Shown: positions 18,377 through 27,890, numbered from the stretch's first letter. The stretch: 43,445 bases of DNA from Furfurilactobacillus siliginis (GCF_001437435.1 NZ_JQCB01000005.1:17370-60814); one strand, 5' to 3'. The notes: a model not told the origin generated them from the letters alone. Program-made: numbers and translations.

Positions 18377-19165
18377 ATGGATACACAAGCAAACATCATG
18401 CAGCATTTTCGCTCGGAAGAAGCACCCTTTGTTGAGGAGGCCCAAGCTTGGCTTAGTACTGCATCTCAGCAATATCGTCCATACCTAACTGGTTTCTTGA
18501 ACCCACGGCAGGTGTATATTTTACAAACACTGGTCAATGGAACTGATGGTTTAAAAGCTCACTTTAACGGGGGCTACCCGGCTGCTGAACAGCAGCGGGC
18601 ACTGATTTTTCCAGATTACTATGAACCACAGGTGGGAGATTTCGAATTACAATTATTTGAAATTGTGTATCCCACGAAGTTTGCAGAGCTACACCATTCA
18701 ATGATTTTGGGAACCTTAGCGAATTTGGGCATTGATACAGCTATTTTCGGTGACATTTTAACGGATCAAGGGGTGTGGCAAGTATTTGTCGCAGCTAACA
18801 TGGCCGAGTTTTTTAAACTCCAAGTTGACCGTGTCGGGAAAATCAAAGTTCATTTAAGTGAACGTGAACTAAGTGACGCTGTGTCACCGGAAATTGATTG
18901 GACACCACTAAATGGTTTGGTTGCTTCATTACGGTTAGACACTGTGGTGGCAGAAGCCTTCAACTTATCCCGTAACCGGGCGAAGGGAATCATTGAAAGC
19001 GGCGACGTTCGGTTAAACTGGATGCCGAATTTACATCCTGATGCAGACCTTGGTGCAGGGGACATGGTTTCCGTTAGACACTTTGGTCGCGTTCGTTTAG
19101 ATGCGATAAATGGTAAAACACGTAAAGATAAATTAAAAATCGACTTGTCAGTCGTGCGCAGTTAA
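18377..19165 (+). CDS. ylmH: S4-domain RNA-binding protein YlmH
   Basis: RNA-binding protein whose S4 domain covers about residues 180-245 (SLRLDTVVAEAFNLSRNRAK, then GDVRLN). The first 170 residues form the YlmH-specific part with GFLNPRQVYIL. Family work links YlmH to ribosome-associated quality control and, in streptococci, to division. The gene's place between yggT and divIVA is conserved. Its 262 residues are typical, and the ATG follows AGGA. Confidence 0.9.
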   Translation: MDTQANIMQHFRSEEAPFVEEAQAWLSTASQQYRPYLTGFLNPRQVYILQTLVNGTDGLKAHFNGGYPAAEQQRALIFPDYYEPQVGDFELQLFEIVYPTKFAELHHSMILGTLANLGIDTAIFGDILTDQGVWQVFVAANMAEFFKLQVDRVGKIKVHLSERELSDAVSPEIDWTPLNGLVASLRLDTVVAEAFNLSRNRAKGIIESGDVRLNWMPNLHPDADLGAGDMVSVRHFGRVRLDAINGKTRKDKLKIDLSVVRS

Positions 19166-19232
19166 CTTATGCTTAGGAGTGTATGAAAACGTAAGCTAAT
19201 TGCGGATTTCGTTTCGGATGGAGGAAGTCACT

Positions 19233-19985
19233 ATGGCATTAAGTCCAATGGATATTCATAATAAGGAATTTACACGTAAGGGGCGTAACGGTTACGCAGC
19301 GCAAGAGGTCGATGACTTCTTGGATGAAGTGATTGCTAGCTACCAACAGGTTTTGAATCAGAACAAAGATTTGCAAGACCAATTGGACAAGGCTAATCAT
19401 AACCTGACCCAATACGATGAAATGAAGAACTCACTGAACCAGTCAATCTTGGTTGCCCAAGAAGCCGCTGATAAAGTTAAGCAAGACGCTAACGCGCAAG
19501 CCAACAACGTCTCTCGCGAAGCCCAACAACAAGCACAAGCTGTTGTTGCCGAAGCACAGGCCAAGGCTGGTCAGATTACGTCTGACGCTGCCAACAACGC
19601 CGCTCGCTTAAACAATGAAAGTAACGCCTTACGTGAAGAAACAAAGACGTTCCAATCACGTTTAGCAGCTATGATGCAGTCACAATTGGACTTAGTTAAG
19701 TCTGATGACTGGAATCAATTGTTGAAGCCAACTGGCTTAGAATCATACCCTGAATTGCAAGATGCAATTTCAAAGGCACAGCCTAGCCACATGGCAGCAA
19801 CACCTGCTGTCACTGGTACAACTGCACCAGTACCAACCAGCGAACCTGCTGAACAACCACAAACAGTTGTGATCTTCCCTGATGAAAAGCAAGCGAGTGC
19901 AGCACCTGCAGAACCAGCGCAAAGCCAGGCTGAAGAACCAACTTTTGAAGCACCAGCTAGCGATTCAACCAAAGATCAATTTTAA
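19233..19985 (+). CDS. divIVA: cell division initiation protein DivIVA
   Basis: Coiled-coil scaffold that binds curved membrane at poles and septum. The N-terminal lipid-binding domain is visible in MALSPMDIHNKEFTRKGRNG and YAAQEVDDFLDEV. Long coiled coils run over about residues 30-150, rich in Gln, Ala and Glu. The tail (about 180-250) is Pro/Ala/Glu-rich and probably disordered. I choose the ATG at 19233 because GGAGGAAG lies just upstream and the conserved domain starts there. The T-box of ileS begins 18 bases after the stop. Confidence 0.93.
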   Translation: MALSPMDIHNKEFTRKGRNGYAAQEVDDFLDEVIASYQQVLNQNKDLQDQLDKANHNLTQYDEMKNSLNQSILVAQEAADKVKQDANAQANNVSREAQQQAQAVVAEAQAKAGQITSDAANNAARLNNESNALREETKTFQSRLAAMMQSQLDLVKSDDWNQLLKPTGLESYPELQDAISKAQPSHMAATPAVTGTTAPVPTSEPAEQPQTVVIFPDEKQASAAPAEPAQSQAEEPTFEAPASDSTKDQF

Positions 19986-20003
19986 TTAAACAAAAATTCA
20001 TGT

Positions 20004-20267
20004 CCTAAAAACAGGGCTTGATGCTGCGACCGAACAGCGAGCTGACAAATGATGAGAGTTCAGCCGGCACCGCACATTGAGTGATCATTTTAGGTGAATG
20101 TAACTGAACGTCTATGACAGTAAGTTACATCGGCGCCGTCCGCTACCCGGAAACAAGGGATTGTGATACTGACTTTGACTGTGTGTTTATGCACCGGCCT
20201 TAGTGTGTTGCAATCTAAATTTAGGTGGTACCACGAATAACTCGTCCTGATATTGGGCGAGTTTTTT
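20004..20267 (+). promoter_or_regulatory. T-box leader of ileS (tRNA-Ile responsive)
   Basis: The base of stem I is CCTAAAA (20004-20010) with TTTTAGG (20088-20094). Just before the right arm lies the specifier ATC (20084-20086), an isoleucine codon, followed by A. The T-box core AGGTGGTACCACG is at 20223-20235; its TGGT would pair with the ACCA end of uncharged tRNA-Ile. The terminator stem is CTCGTCC (20241-20247) with GGGCGAG (20255-20261), then seven T. Uncharged tRNA-Ile should stabilise the antiterminator. Confidence 0.93.
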
Positions 20268-20307
20268 TGTGTTTTCAAAGCGATTAAAAATTAAGGAGAT
20301 GAAGTCA

Positions 20308-23097
20308 ATGCGGATCAAAGAAACATTGAACCTAAACAAGACTGGCTTTCCAATGCGGGGAAATTTACCTGTTACGGAAGCTGAACGTCAGTCTTTATGG
20401 GCAGAAAATAAGGTTTATGAACAGCGACAAAAATTAAATGAAGGGAAGCCAAGCTTCGTTCTTCATGATGGCCCGCCATATGCCAATGGTGACATTCATA
20501 TTGGGCATGCGATGAACAAGATCAGTAAGGATTTCATCGTTCGTTTCAAGTCAATGAGTGGCTACCGGGCACCTTACGTACCAGGTTGGGATACGCATGG
20601 GTTACCAACTGAACAAGCACTGACAAACCAAGGGGTTGACCGTAAGTCAATGACGACTGCGCAATTCCGGGAACTCTGTCGGCAATTTGTGCTTAAAGAA
20701 ATCGACAAGCAACGGACTGGCTTCAAGCGCCTAGGTGTTGCAGGGGACTGGGATCATCCATACATTACACTGCAGCCTGAATATGAAGCCGCACAGGTTC
20801 GCGTCTTCGCTGAATTTGTGAAGAAGGGCTACATTTTCCGTGGTAAAAAACCAGTTTACTGGTCATGGTCCTCAGAATCAGCCTTGGCCGAAGCCGAAGT
20901 TGATTACAAGGACGTTGAATCACCATCTGCATTCTTTGCTGAACAGGTGAAGGATGGACATGGGTTATTAGATGACAACACGTACTTTGTTGTTTGGACC
21001 ACGACGCCATGGACGATTCCTGCTTCTGAAGGGGTCACTGTTGACGCTGGCTTTGACTATGCGGTGGTTACGATTGCTGGGGATGACCGTAAGTTCGTTG
21101 TCGCTGAACAATTGCTGAGCTCTGTAACAGAAACGCTTGGCTGGGAAGATGTACAAACCCTTGAAACGTTGAAGGGTGCCCAATTAGAAAACATGACGGC
21201 ACATCACCCATACTATGACCGTGATTTATTGGTCATGAATGGGAACTTTGTTACGTTAGATGCTGGGACTGGTTTGGTCCATACGGCACCTGGTTTTGGG
21301 GAAGATGACTTTAACGTCGGTAGTAAATACGGCTTACCAGTGTTATCACCAGTTGATAGCCAAGGTAAAATGACCGATGAAGCACCAGGCTTTGAAGGGG
21401 TGTTCTATGAAGACGCCAACCAGATCAGTTTGGACAAGTTGAAGGAAAAGAACCTGTTACTGAAGCACATGCCATACATGCACAGTTACCCATTTGACTG
21501 GCGGACCAAGAAGCCAATCATTTTCCGGGCAACACCACAATGGTTTGCCAGTGTCTCATCATTTAGAGAGCAAATTCTAGATGCATTAGAGGACGTCGAA
21601 TTCTTCCCTGGTTGGGGTAAGAAACGGCTCTACAACATGATTAAAGATCGTGGCGACTGGGTTATCTCACGGCAACGTGCCTGGGGTGTTCCATTACCAA
21701 TCTTCTATGCTGAAGATGGCACGCCAATCATGACGACTGAGACGATTGAACACGTGGCCGACTTGTTTGCCAAAAACGGATCTAACTACTGGTTCGAACA
21801 CGATGCTAAAGAGTTATTGCCAGAAGGCTTTACTTCTGAACATTCACCACATGGCGAGTTCACGAAGGAAACAGACATCATGGATGTTTGGTTTGACTCA
21901 GGTAGTAGTCACCAGGCTGTGTTAGCAGCCCGTGATGAATTAACGGACCCAGCTGACTTGTACCTTGAAGGTTCAGATCAGTATCGTGGTTGGTTTAATT
22001 CTAGTTTGATCACTTCAGTTGCCGTAACTGGGCACGCACCTTATAAAGCCGTTATGAGCCAAGGGTTCACCCTAGATAAAGACGGCAAGAAGATGAGTAA
22101 ATCTATCGGAAATACAATTTCCCCAGATGACATCATCAAGAAGATGGGTGCGGAAATCCTACGTTTGTGGGTCGCTTCCGTTGACTCATCAGCCGACGTG
22201 CGTGTTTCGATGGATAGCTTTACGCAAATTTCAGAAAGTTATCGGAAGTTGCGGAACACGATGCGGTTCTTGTTGTCTAACTTGACGGACTTTGACCCAG
22301 CAACAGACAAGGTGGCGTATGCTGACCTGGCTGGTGCGGATCGGTACATGTTGAGTCGCTTAAACGACTTAGTTGCATCCGTGGAAGCAGATTACAACAA
22401 CTATGATTTCATCAACGTGTACAAGTCATTATTGGCCTTTGTCACCAATGACTTGTCAGCCTTCTATCTAGACTTTGGGAAAGACATTTTGTATATCGAT
22501 GGTGCAACTTCAGTTACTCGTCGTAGCATGCAAACAGTTTTATACGAAGTTGTTAGCCGGATGACGAAGTTGATGACACCAATGCTGCCACACACCGCCG
22601 AAGAAATTTGGCCATTCCTGCATGAAGATGTTGAATTTGCACAGTTGTCAGAAATGCCAGCTGTGGAACCTGAATGGCAAAATGAGGCCTTGATTGCACG
22701 CTGGGCTGACTTTATGACGTTACGTTCCGATGTCTTGAAGTCCCTAGAAGAAGCGCGTGATGCAAAGCTGATTGGTCGTCCAATGGAAGCTAAGTTGACG
22801 CTGTACGTGAGTGATCATAATGCAGCAATGCTGAAGGACTTACACAGCGACGTTGCGCAGCTGTTGATCGTGTCTGACTTACACATCCACGCATTGGAAG
22901 AAGCGCCTGAAACAGCCGCTAAATATGATGACGTGGCCGTGGTGGTTGAACATGCTGATGGTGAAGTATGTCAACGTTGTCGGATGCTGAAGACGGATGT
23001 TGGTGTTGACGATGCCTACCCAGCCTTATGTGACCGGTGTGCAAAGATCGTTCGTGCCAACTACCCAGAGTCAGTTGAAGAAGGATTAGAAAAGTAG
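20308..23097 (+). CDS. ileS: isoleucyl-tRNA synthetase
   Basis: Class I synthetase that charges tRNA-Ile. The HIGH motif is H64-I-G-H67 and KMSKS is at residues 595-599; the CP1 editing domain lies between them, with [11 protein letters not shown]. The C-terminal zinc finger has C888, C891, C908 and C911. Length is 929 residues from the ATG at 20308, which follows TTAAGGAG; longer in-frame starts would lie on the terminator. Its T-box leader shows regulation by tRNA-Ile charging. Three structured repeats follow the stop. Confidence 0.97.
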   Translation: MRIKETLNLNKTGFPMRGNLPVTEAERQSLWAENKVYEQRQKLNEGKPSFVLHDGPPYANGDIHIGHAMNKISKDFIVRFKSMSGYRAPYVPGWDTHGLPTEQALTNQGVDRKSMTTAQFRELCRQFVLKEIDKQRTGFKRLGVAGDWDHPYITLQPEYEAAQVRVFAEFVKKGYIFRGKKPVYWSWSSESALAEAEVDYKDVESPSAFFAEQVKDGHGLLDDNTYFVVWTTTPWTIPASEGVTVDAGFDYAVVTIAGDDRKFVVAEQLLSSVTETLGWEDVQTLETLKGAQLENMTAHHPYYDRDLLVMNGNFVTLDAGTGLVHTAPGFGEDDFNVGSKYGLPVLSPVDSQGKMTDEAPGFEGVFYEDANQISLDKLKEKNLLLKHMPYMHSYPFDWRTKKPIIFRATPQWFASVSSFREQILDALEDVEFFPGWGKKRLYNMIKDRGDWVISRQRAWGVPLPIFYAEDGTPIMTTETIEHVADLFAKNGSNYWFEHDAKELLPEGFTSEHSPHGEFTKETDIMDVWFDSGSSHQAVLAARDELTDPADLYLEGSDQYRGWFNSSLITSVAVTGHAPYKAVMSQGFTLDKDGKKMSKSIGNTISPDDIIKKMGAEILRLWVASVDSSADVRVSMDSFTQISESYRKLRNTMRFLLSNLTDFDPATDKVAYADLAGADRYMLSRLNDLVASVEADYNNYDFINVYKSLLAFVTNDLSAFYLDFGKDILYIDGATSVTRRSMQTVLYEVVSRMTKLMTPMLPHTAEEIWPFLHEDVEFAQLSEMPAVEPEWQNEALIARWADFMTLRSDVLKSLEEARDAKLIGRPMEAKLTLYVSDHNAAMLKDLHSDVAQLLIVSDLHIHALEEAPETAAKYDDVAVVVEHADGEVCQRCRMLKTDVGVDDAYPALCDRCAKIVRANYPESVEEGLEK

Positions 23098-23213
23098 CAG
23101 AGAGTGAGCCAGCCCGGTAGGCGCCGAGCAATTGCAGGGGCGGTGGTAGTGGCTTTAGCCACGGACAGCGACCAGGCAATGCACAGGCGGCTGGGCTGGC
23201 GAACTCGTTTTAG
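23098..23213 (+). repeat. structured repeat, copy 1 (after ileS)
   Basis: Core 23102-23206. The outer helix GAGT/ACTC is followed by a GA/GA mismatch, then GCCAGCCC/GGGCTGGC. The inner helix is ATTGC/GCAAT and the terminal hairpin is GTGGC/GCCAC. Conserved loop sequences are CGGTGGTAG and CGGACAGCG. It begins right after the ileS stop. Confidence 0.85.
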
Positions 23214-23215
23214 AG

Positions 23216-23337
23216 CAGAGAGTGAGCAGACCCGGGTTGATTTCGAGCAATTGCAGGCAGGGCGGTAGGTGTCGTGAAGCGACGCCGAACGGTCGGCAGG
23301 CAATGCACAGAAATCAGGGTCTGTGAACTCGTTTTAG
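23216..23337 (+). repeat. structured repeat, copy 2 (after ileS)
   Basis: Core 23220-23330. Same layout as copy 1 but with CAGACCC/GGGTCTG and TGATTTC/GAAATCA in the outer stem, and a different terminal hairpin GTCG/CGAC. The GA/GA mismatch and the ATTGC/GCAAT helix are kept. Confidence 0.85.
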
Positions 23338-23339
23338 GA

Positions 23340-23455
23340 CAGAGAGTGAGCCAACCTGATCTGAATCTGAGCAAGAACAAGGACGGTGGTAGTGGCTTTA
23401 GCCACGGACAGCGGCCAGGTTCTGCGCAGGATTCAAGGTTGGCGAACTCGTTTTG
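23340..23455 (+). repeat. structured repeat, copy 3 (after ileS)
   Basis: Core 23344-23449. The outer stem is GCCAACCT/AGGTTGGC and GAATC/GATTC. The inner helix is changed on both sides to AGAAC/GTTCT, a compensatory exchange relative to copies 1 and 2. The terminal hairpin is GTGGC/GCCAC. Confidence 0.85.
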
Positions 23456-23512
23456 ACATGGTAACAGCCAACGACCTGTCCTACTTCGTACCAAGATAAC
23501 AGCAACAAAATT

Positions 23513-23557
23513 AAAAGGATTGAGAAAAGCAAATTTTGCTTTTCTCAATCCTTTTTC
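23513..23557. terminator. bidirectional terminator between ileS region and DUF4811 gene
   Basis: A near-perfect palindrome of about 42 bases (23513-23533 with 23534-23554 region), beginning AAAAGGATTGAG and ending CTCAATCCTTTTT. It serves convergent transcripts. Confidence 0.92.
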
Positions 23558-23576
23558 TCGTTCTAAATACCTATTC

Positions 23577-24056
23577 CTACCGTTTAACCTGCTTCAAAGC
23601 ATACCCACGAGGTAACTTAAACGTGTAGTAAACATGACGCAGTTGCCGGTCATTTCGTGACCAACCAAACCAGAACTTCTGCCAGCCCGTCCGATAGGTC
23701 ATTGTTTCCTTTTTAATAATTACCGTAGGACGTTGTTGAGTGGTGTGTTGTAATGTAACGGTACCATGCTCTGGATCCGTATGTTGCCCCTTGGAAATGA
23801 GATAGACGCGACTTTTATCTGAGCTGCCAAGTTTGACGTACATTAATGGTTGCTGTTGATTCAATGACACCTTGGTCGTGGTTGTACGATTGGATGCACC
23901 AAAATGGTGTGCATCGTTAGCGGAAATTATGCCAACACAGAGAATCAAACACAGACTTAAAATAGGGACGATGACGCGCTTCCACCGGAATGACTTGGTA
24001 AAAAATAGAACGTAGAACAAACTAATCGGTAATATAATAAGCGCAATGAGAATCAT
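23577..24056 (-). CDS. DUF4811 membrane protein
   Basis: A 159-residue protein with two N-terminal membrane helices (about residues 1-18 and 27-46), then a likely extracytoplasmic domain rich in Thr, Gln and aromatic residues. The pairing directly behind a DHA2-type MFS pump matches the DUF4811 family of lactobacilli. The ATG lies 2 bases after the MFS stop, with its GGAGG site inside the MFS gene, so translation is coupled. It may be an accessory subunit of the pump; that role is inferred from context alone. Confidence 0.8.
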   Translation of the reverse strand: MILIALIILPISLFYVLFFTKSFRWKRVIVPILSLCLILCVGIISANDAHHFGASNRTTTTKVSLNQQQPLMYVKLGSSDKSRVYLISKGQHTDPEHGTVTLQHTTQQRPTVIIKKETMTYRTGWQKFWFGWSRNDRQLRHVYYTFKLPRGYALKQVKR

Positions 24057-24058
24057 GA

Positions 24059-25507
24059 TTACTGAGCCTCCTTTTGATGGCTATTAACGAACGCTAGACA
24101 AAGCATGGCGGCGATAAAGGTGAAGATGATGGTGATTAAGAAACCAACATGGAAGCCCGCTAGGAGGGCATGAAAGATTTTTGTTTTATACGCAATTGGA
24201 TTTATTTGCAATAAATGTTTGCTAGGACTCAGGTTATCCTTAACGTTCGTGAACATCGACACTAGAAATGCCGTGCCAATGGATGCAGATACCTGCCGAG
24301 CGACGTTGTTCAAGGCACTTCCATCCGCAAATTTTTGCTTTGGCAAAGCGGAAAACGCAACGCTTCCAGAAGGCATCAATGATAATGCCATCCCGAAGTT
24401 CCGAACGGCATACAAAATGATGATGTAGACGATGGAAGAATCTGCGGTGACAAAGACAAACGGGATGGTTCCTAATGTCACCAGCAACATGCCAAACATA
24501 ATTAGGTATTTGCCACCAAATTTGTCGAGCACGGCACCGGCTAAAGGACTTGCGACAGCCATGGTGAGGGCACCTGCTAATAGTGAAAGGCCAGATTTAA
24601 CGGCGCTCATCCCTAAGATGATTTGCAGATACATGGGCAGAATGATTTCGAAACCGATCATGGCAAACATAACAACGGCGCCAATGATGGTTCCGAGGGT
24701 GAAATTACGCATCTTAAAGACGGAAATATCGAGTAACGGCGTGTCGATCTTTAATTGACGATGAATAAACCAGCCGAGGGCAACTAGGCCAAGGAGCAGT
24801 GTCAGCAAGAAGATTCGGCTAGTCCAACCGTTGTCACCAACAATGGAAAAGCTATAGAGCAAGCTTCCAAAGCCAATCGTTGATAAACCTAGGGACAGTA
24901 AATCAAGACGAGCTGCTCGTTTAGGGACGACATCCTTAATGAAGAAGAGTGATGCCACCAAGGCGATGAGGCTGATGGGAACGACGATCCCGAAGATTGC
25001 GCGCCATGAAAAAGCATCAATTGCCCAGCCTGAAAATGTTGGTCCAATTGCTGGTGCTAATCCGAAGACGATGCCGAGTAGTCCCATGGCTTGTCCCTGC
25101 TTTTCTGGTGGAAATGCCGAAAAGAGCATGGTCATTGAGAGCGGGGCAGCGATGCCGGAACCCATCGCCTGAATTAAGCGTCCCGTTAGCAATAGTGAAA
25201 AACTACCGGCAGTAAATGAAAGTAAGGTGCCGGCCGCAAAGAGTACTTGCGAAAAAATAAACAGCCACTTGGTACCGAACCGATTCGTTAACCAGCCGGT
25301 GACGGGAATCATCACCGCACTGACTAACAGAAAGCCGGTGGTCAACCATTGAATGGTCGAGGCTGATACCGAAAAGTAAGTCATTAAGGTCGGTTGTGCG
25401 ACACCTAAGACCGTTTGATTTAACATGTCAGTAAAGGACGCGACCAGTAGGGTAATGACAAATAGCGTTAAGTGATAAGGTTTTCCATAAATATCTTTCG
25501 TAACCAA
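24059..25507 (-). CDS. DHA2-family multidrug MFS transporter
   Basis: Proton-driven exporter of the EmrB/QacA (14-helix) group, in the plasma membrane. About 14 hydrophobic helices are seen over 482 residues. The loop motif with WLTNRFGTKWLF is near residue 72, and a motif-C-like GIVFGLAPAIGPTFSGW is near 144. The start is TTG at 25507, with AAAGGAAG 7 bases upstream. It is divergent from a MarR gene with palindromic sites between them, so it is probably repressed by that regulator. The substrate cannot be read from sequence. Confidence 0.9.
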   Translation of the reverse strand: MVTKDIYGKPYHLTLFVITLLVASFTDMLNQTVLGVAQPTLMTYFSVSASTIQWLTTGFLLVSAVMIPVTGWLTNRFGTKWLFIFSQVLFAAGTLLSFTAGSFSLLLTGRLIQAMGSGIAAPLSMTMLFSAFPPEKQGQAMGLLGIVFGLAPAIGPTFSGWAIDAFSWRAIFGIVVPISLIALVASLFFIKDVVPKRAARLDLLSLGLSTIGFGSLLYSFSIVGDNGWTSRIFLLTLLLGLVALGWFIHRQLKIDTPLLDISVFKMRNFTLGTIIGAVVMFAMIGFEIILPMYLQIILGMSAVKSGLSLLAGALTMAVASPLAGAVLDKFGGKYLIMFGMLLVTLGTIPFVFVTADSSIVYIIILYAVRNFGMALSLMPSGSVAFSALPKQKFADGSALNNVARQVSASIGTAFLVSMFTNVKDNLSPSKHLLQINPIAYKTKIFHALLAGFHVGFLITIIFTFIAAMLCLAFVNSHQKEAQ

Positions 25508-25525
25508 AGTAAAACTTCCTTTCGA

Positions 25526-25549
25526 AAACAGTTAGACATCTAACTGTTT
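25526..25549. promoter_or_regulatory. MarR-type operator 1
   Basis: An 11-bp inverted repeat: AAACAGTTAGA, CA, TCTAACTGTTT. It lies just upstream of the TTG start of the efflux gene, where a bound regulator would block it. Confidence 0.7.
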
Positions 25550-25594
25550 GCTTAAATTAATGCGTTGGTTTTGACAACTTGGCTATCCTAATAC

Positions 25595-25606
25595 TTAGAT
25601 ATCTAA
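25595..25606. promoter_or_regulatory. MarR-type operator 2
   Basis: TTAGATATCTAA is a perfect palindrome sharing the TTAGA/TCTAA core of operator 1; TATCTAAT at 25615-25622 looks like a further half-site. It touches the -35 of the marR promoter, fitting autorepression. Confidence 0.65.
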
Positions 25607-25635
25607 CTGTCAAGTATCTAATTATCATGTATACT
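25607..25635 (+). promoter_or_regulatory. marR promoter
   Basis: CTGTCA (25607-25612), 17 bases, TATACT (25630-25635). The leader to the ATG at 25656 would be about 14 bases. Confidence 0.55.
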
Positions 25636-25655
25636 AAATGACAGGAGGCGATTAT

Positions 25656-26084
25656 ATGAACCGGTTTGGATCAGATATTTCCGAATTACTTCGTCAAATA
25701 ACGCATAAACAAATGCGCACCGAGACAGAATTAATGCAGCAGACAGGCCTTAACCAGCAGCAGGGTCGAACGCTAGAATATATCGGTGCACATGAAGGCA
25801 TTATTCAAAAGGCACTTGCGGATGCCTTTCGGTTACGCGGGGCGACGATTACGAGTATGCTTCAGGGACTTGAAAGTAACGGTTATATTGAACGGCGTAC
25901 ACAAGCTGACAACGCACGTCAAAAACAAATCTACCTCTTGCCGAAAGGGCGGGCTGTTTTAGAACAGATCAGCCGTGCCTTTGAAACGAGTAATGACACC
26001 TTAGTAAAGGCGTTATCACCGGTAGAGTCTGAACAGTTAATTAAATTATTGGCTAAAATCAATCGCGGTTTGGACCCAGAGTGA
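25656..26084 (+). CDS. MarR-family transcriptional regulator
   Basis: A 142-residue winged-helix regulator. The recognition region reads ADAFRLRGATITSMLQGLESNGYIERR, followed by the wing with DNARQKQIYLLPKG, both typical of MarR. It acts as a dimer on palindromes, and two candidate operators lie between it and the divergent efflux operon. I start at the ATG at 25656, with ACAGGAGG upstream; the frame extends a few codons further without support. The likely role is drug-responsive repressor of the neighbouring MFS-DUF4811 operon. Confidence 0.9.
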   Translation: MNRFGSDISELLRQITHKQMRTETELMQQTGLNQQQGRTLEYIGAHEGIIQKALADAFRLRGATITSMLQGLESNGYIERRTQADNARQKQIYLLPKGRAVLEQISRAFETSNDTLVKALSPVESEQLIKLLAKINRGLDPE

Positions 26085-26129
26085 GTGGAGCGCCCGAATT
26101 TGGTGCCGAATAAAAACATAAAGTTGCCA

Positions 26130-26158
26130 TTGACTTAACCAGTAAAAACGGTTAAATT
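26130..26158 (+). promoter_or_regulatory. promoter of brnQ T-box transcript
   Basis: TTGACT (26130-26135), 17 bases, TAAATT (26153-26158). An inverted repeat TTAACC (26135-26140) / GGTTAA (26150-26155) sits in the spacer and could be an operator. Confidence 0.65.
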
Positions 26159-26192
26159 AAAATAACATTATAGAACAGTGAAAAAACACGTT

Positions 26193-26470
26193 GATGGGAA
26201 CAGTACCTTGTAATCATGGTGAAGCGAGCGTCGTTAGGTGAGAGGACGTCAATTGAGCACATTGGGAAGATCATCCCGGAGTGGCAAGCGCGAAGATTGA
26301 GCGCTTTGTTGGTGGCCTCCATTAGCGGGCTGGGGTATTCATGCAGGCTGACTAGCTAGCAGTCATGAATGAGCACCCGACAAGGTTGGTTCGGTGACGA
26401 ATCGGTAAACTAAAGGTGGTAACACGTGCAAACGTCCTTTTTGAGTAACACTCAAAAGGGGCGTTTTTTT
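26193..26470 (+). promoter_or_regulatory. T-box leader of brnQ (tRNA-Ile responsive)
   Basis: Stem I starts with GATGGGAACAGTA (26193-26205), including the AGTA typical of T-boxes. GGGA (26196-26199) pairs with TCCC (26274-26277), placing the specifier ATC (isoleucine) at 26270-26272, followed by A. The T-box core AGGTGGTAACACG is at 26414-26426, a variant with AAC for the usual ACC. The terminator stem is 26432-26446 with 26450-26464, then a T run. It couples uptake of branched-chain amino acids to charging of tRNA-Ile. Confidence 0.9.
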
Positions 26471-26513
26471 GTGATCAACCGCTGTTCGATAATCAAAACC
26501 GAGAAGGGAAGCG

Positions 26514-27890
26514 ATGTGTATGCAAGACCGTCAATTAACGAAACGAGATTACGCAGTCATCAGTTCGATGCTATTTGCCTTATTTTTTGGAGCCGGAAAC
26601 CTGATTTTTCCATTGCACTTAGGTCAACTGGCCGGCCGTAATTGGCTACCGGCAACCTTGGGCTTCTTAGTGACCGCAGTGCTGTTGCCACTATTATCTG
26701 TGCTGGCAATCAGCATCACTCGGTCAGAAGGTGTCTATGATATTGGGCGTCCTTTGGGACCTGGGTTTGCCTTATTCTTTATGGTGTTGATCCATGGTAC
26801 CATCGGTCCGTTCTTTGGAACACCGCGGACGGCTACCGTTTCTTATGCGGTTGGGATTGCACCTTTGTTACCAGCTAAATATAACGGTGTCGGCCTGCTA
26901 ATTTTTAGTGGTGTGTTCTTTGGCCTCGCATACTTGTTATCGCTGAAGGAAAATCACATCGTGACGAATGTAGGCCGCTTATTAAATCCACTATTCTTAG
27001 TCCTACTATTTTGTGTGTTTGCGATCGGCTTTAGTCGACCAATGGGGAATCCAGCACAACAGACGGTGACGACAGATTATTTACATGGCGCTTTCGTCAA
27101 TGGTTTTTTGCAAGGGTATAACACGATGGATGCACTGGCTGGGTTAGCCTTTGGTGTGACGGTGGTGACTGCGGTTAAGACGATGGGCAAACATAAACCA
27201 GCTGCCGTTGCGGCAGTGACCGCACGTGCGGGGATGATTTCAATGACGTTTGAAGCTGCGATTTACTTAGCATTGATTGTCTTAGGCAGTATGTCCCTTG
27301 GACAATTTAAGTTGTCGGTGGATGGTGGTGTCGCTTTCGATCAAATCGTCAATCACTATCTTGGTGTCTTCGGCCAATCATTGCTAGCAACGTTGATTAC
27401 GCTAACGTGTTTAACGACCGCAATCGGGTTGGTTGCCGCTTTTGCCCAGGACTTTCATAAACATTTTCCGGCGGTTAGCTACAGGACGTGGTTGGGAATC
27501 ACAAGTGCGGCTTCGTTCGTATTTGCCAACTTTGGCTTGCAACAGATTCTTGCCTGGTCGACACCGTTTTTGATGTTCTTATATCCGTTATCGATGGTGT
27601 TGATTGGCCTGTCTGTTTGCTCACCACTGTTTAAGCGAGCACCGGTTGTTTATCGATTCGTGGTCGGTTTTACCGTTGTGCCTGCGCTGCTGGACATGGT
27701 TGTTGCCTTTCCACCAGTCGTGAGTCACAGTACGTTTGGACGCGGTGTTGTACGCTTGCAGCATTATTTACCACTGGCAACGATTGGTTTGGACTGGGTG
27801 GTACCAGCCGTGGTTGGCCTCGTTGTTGGTTTAACAATCTACTTTGTGCAGCAAAGGAAAACTGTTAAAGTGAACCGGATCAACGGGTAA
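26514..27890 (+). CDS. brnQ: branched-chain amino acid permease (LIVCS family)
   Basis: Cation-coupled importer of Leu, Ile and Val in the plasma membrane. About 12 membrane helices over 458 residues are seen. The N-terminal block LFALFFGAGNLIFPLHLGQLAG is diagnostic of BrnQ, and the family block with GYNTMDALAGLAFG follows near residue 200. The start ATG at 26514 follows GAAGGGAAGCG; an ATG two codons on is also possible. Its T-box reads an isoleucine codon, consistent with the function. Confidence 0.94.
   Translation: MCMQDRQLTKRDYAVISSMLFALFFGAGNLIFPLHLGQLAGRNWLPATLGFLVTAVLLPLLSVLAISITRSEGVYDIGRPLGPGFALFFMVLIHGTIGPFFGTPRTATVSYAVGIAPLLPAKYNGVGLLIFSGVFFGLAYLLSLKENHIVTNVGRLLNPLFLVLLFCVFAIGFSRPMGNPAQQTVTTDYLHGAFVNGFLQGYNTMDALAGLAFGVTVVTAVKTMGKHKPAAVAAVTARAGMISMTFEAAIYLALIVLGSMSLGQFKLSVDGGVAFDQIVNHYLGVFGQSLLATLITLTCLTTAIGLVAAFAQDFHKHFPAVSYRTWLGITSAASFVFANFGLQQILAWSTPFLMFLYPLSMVLIGLSVCSPLFKRAPVVYRFVVGFTVVPALLDMVVAFPPVVSHSTFGRGVVRLQHYLPLATIGLDWVVPAVVGLVVGLTIYFVQQRKTVKVNRING

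Noticed and set aside
23098-23455. CRISPR array
   Set aside because: The units are about 120 bases, differ throughout and are themselves foldable; there are no short identical repeats with unique spacers and no cas genes.
23061-23548. Open reading frames on both strands through the ileS 3' repeats
   Set aside because: They follow the repeat sequence, lack ribosome sites, and the compensatory base changes fit RNA pairing, not codons.
24059-25507. Drug resistance specificity of the DHA2 pump
   Set aside because: The family and MarR partner suggest multidrug efflux, but no substrate can be read from the sequence.
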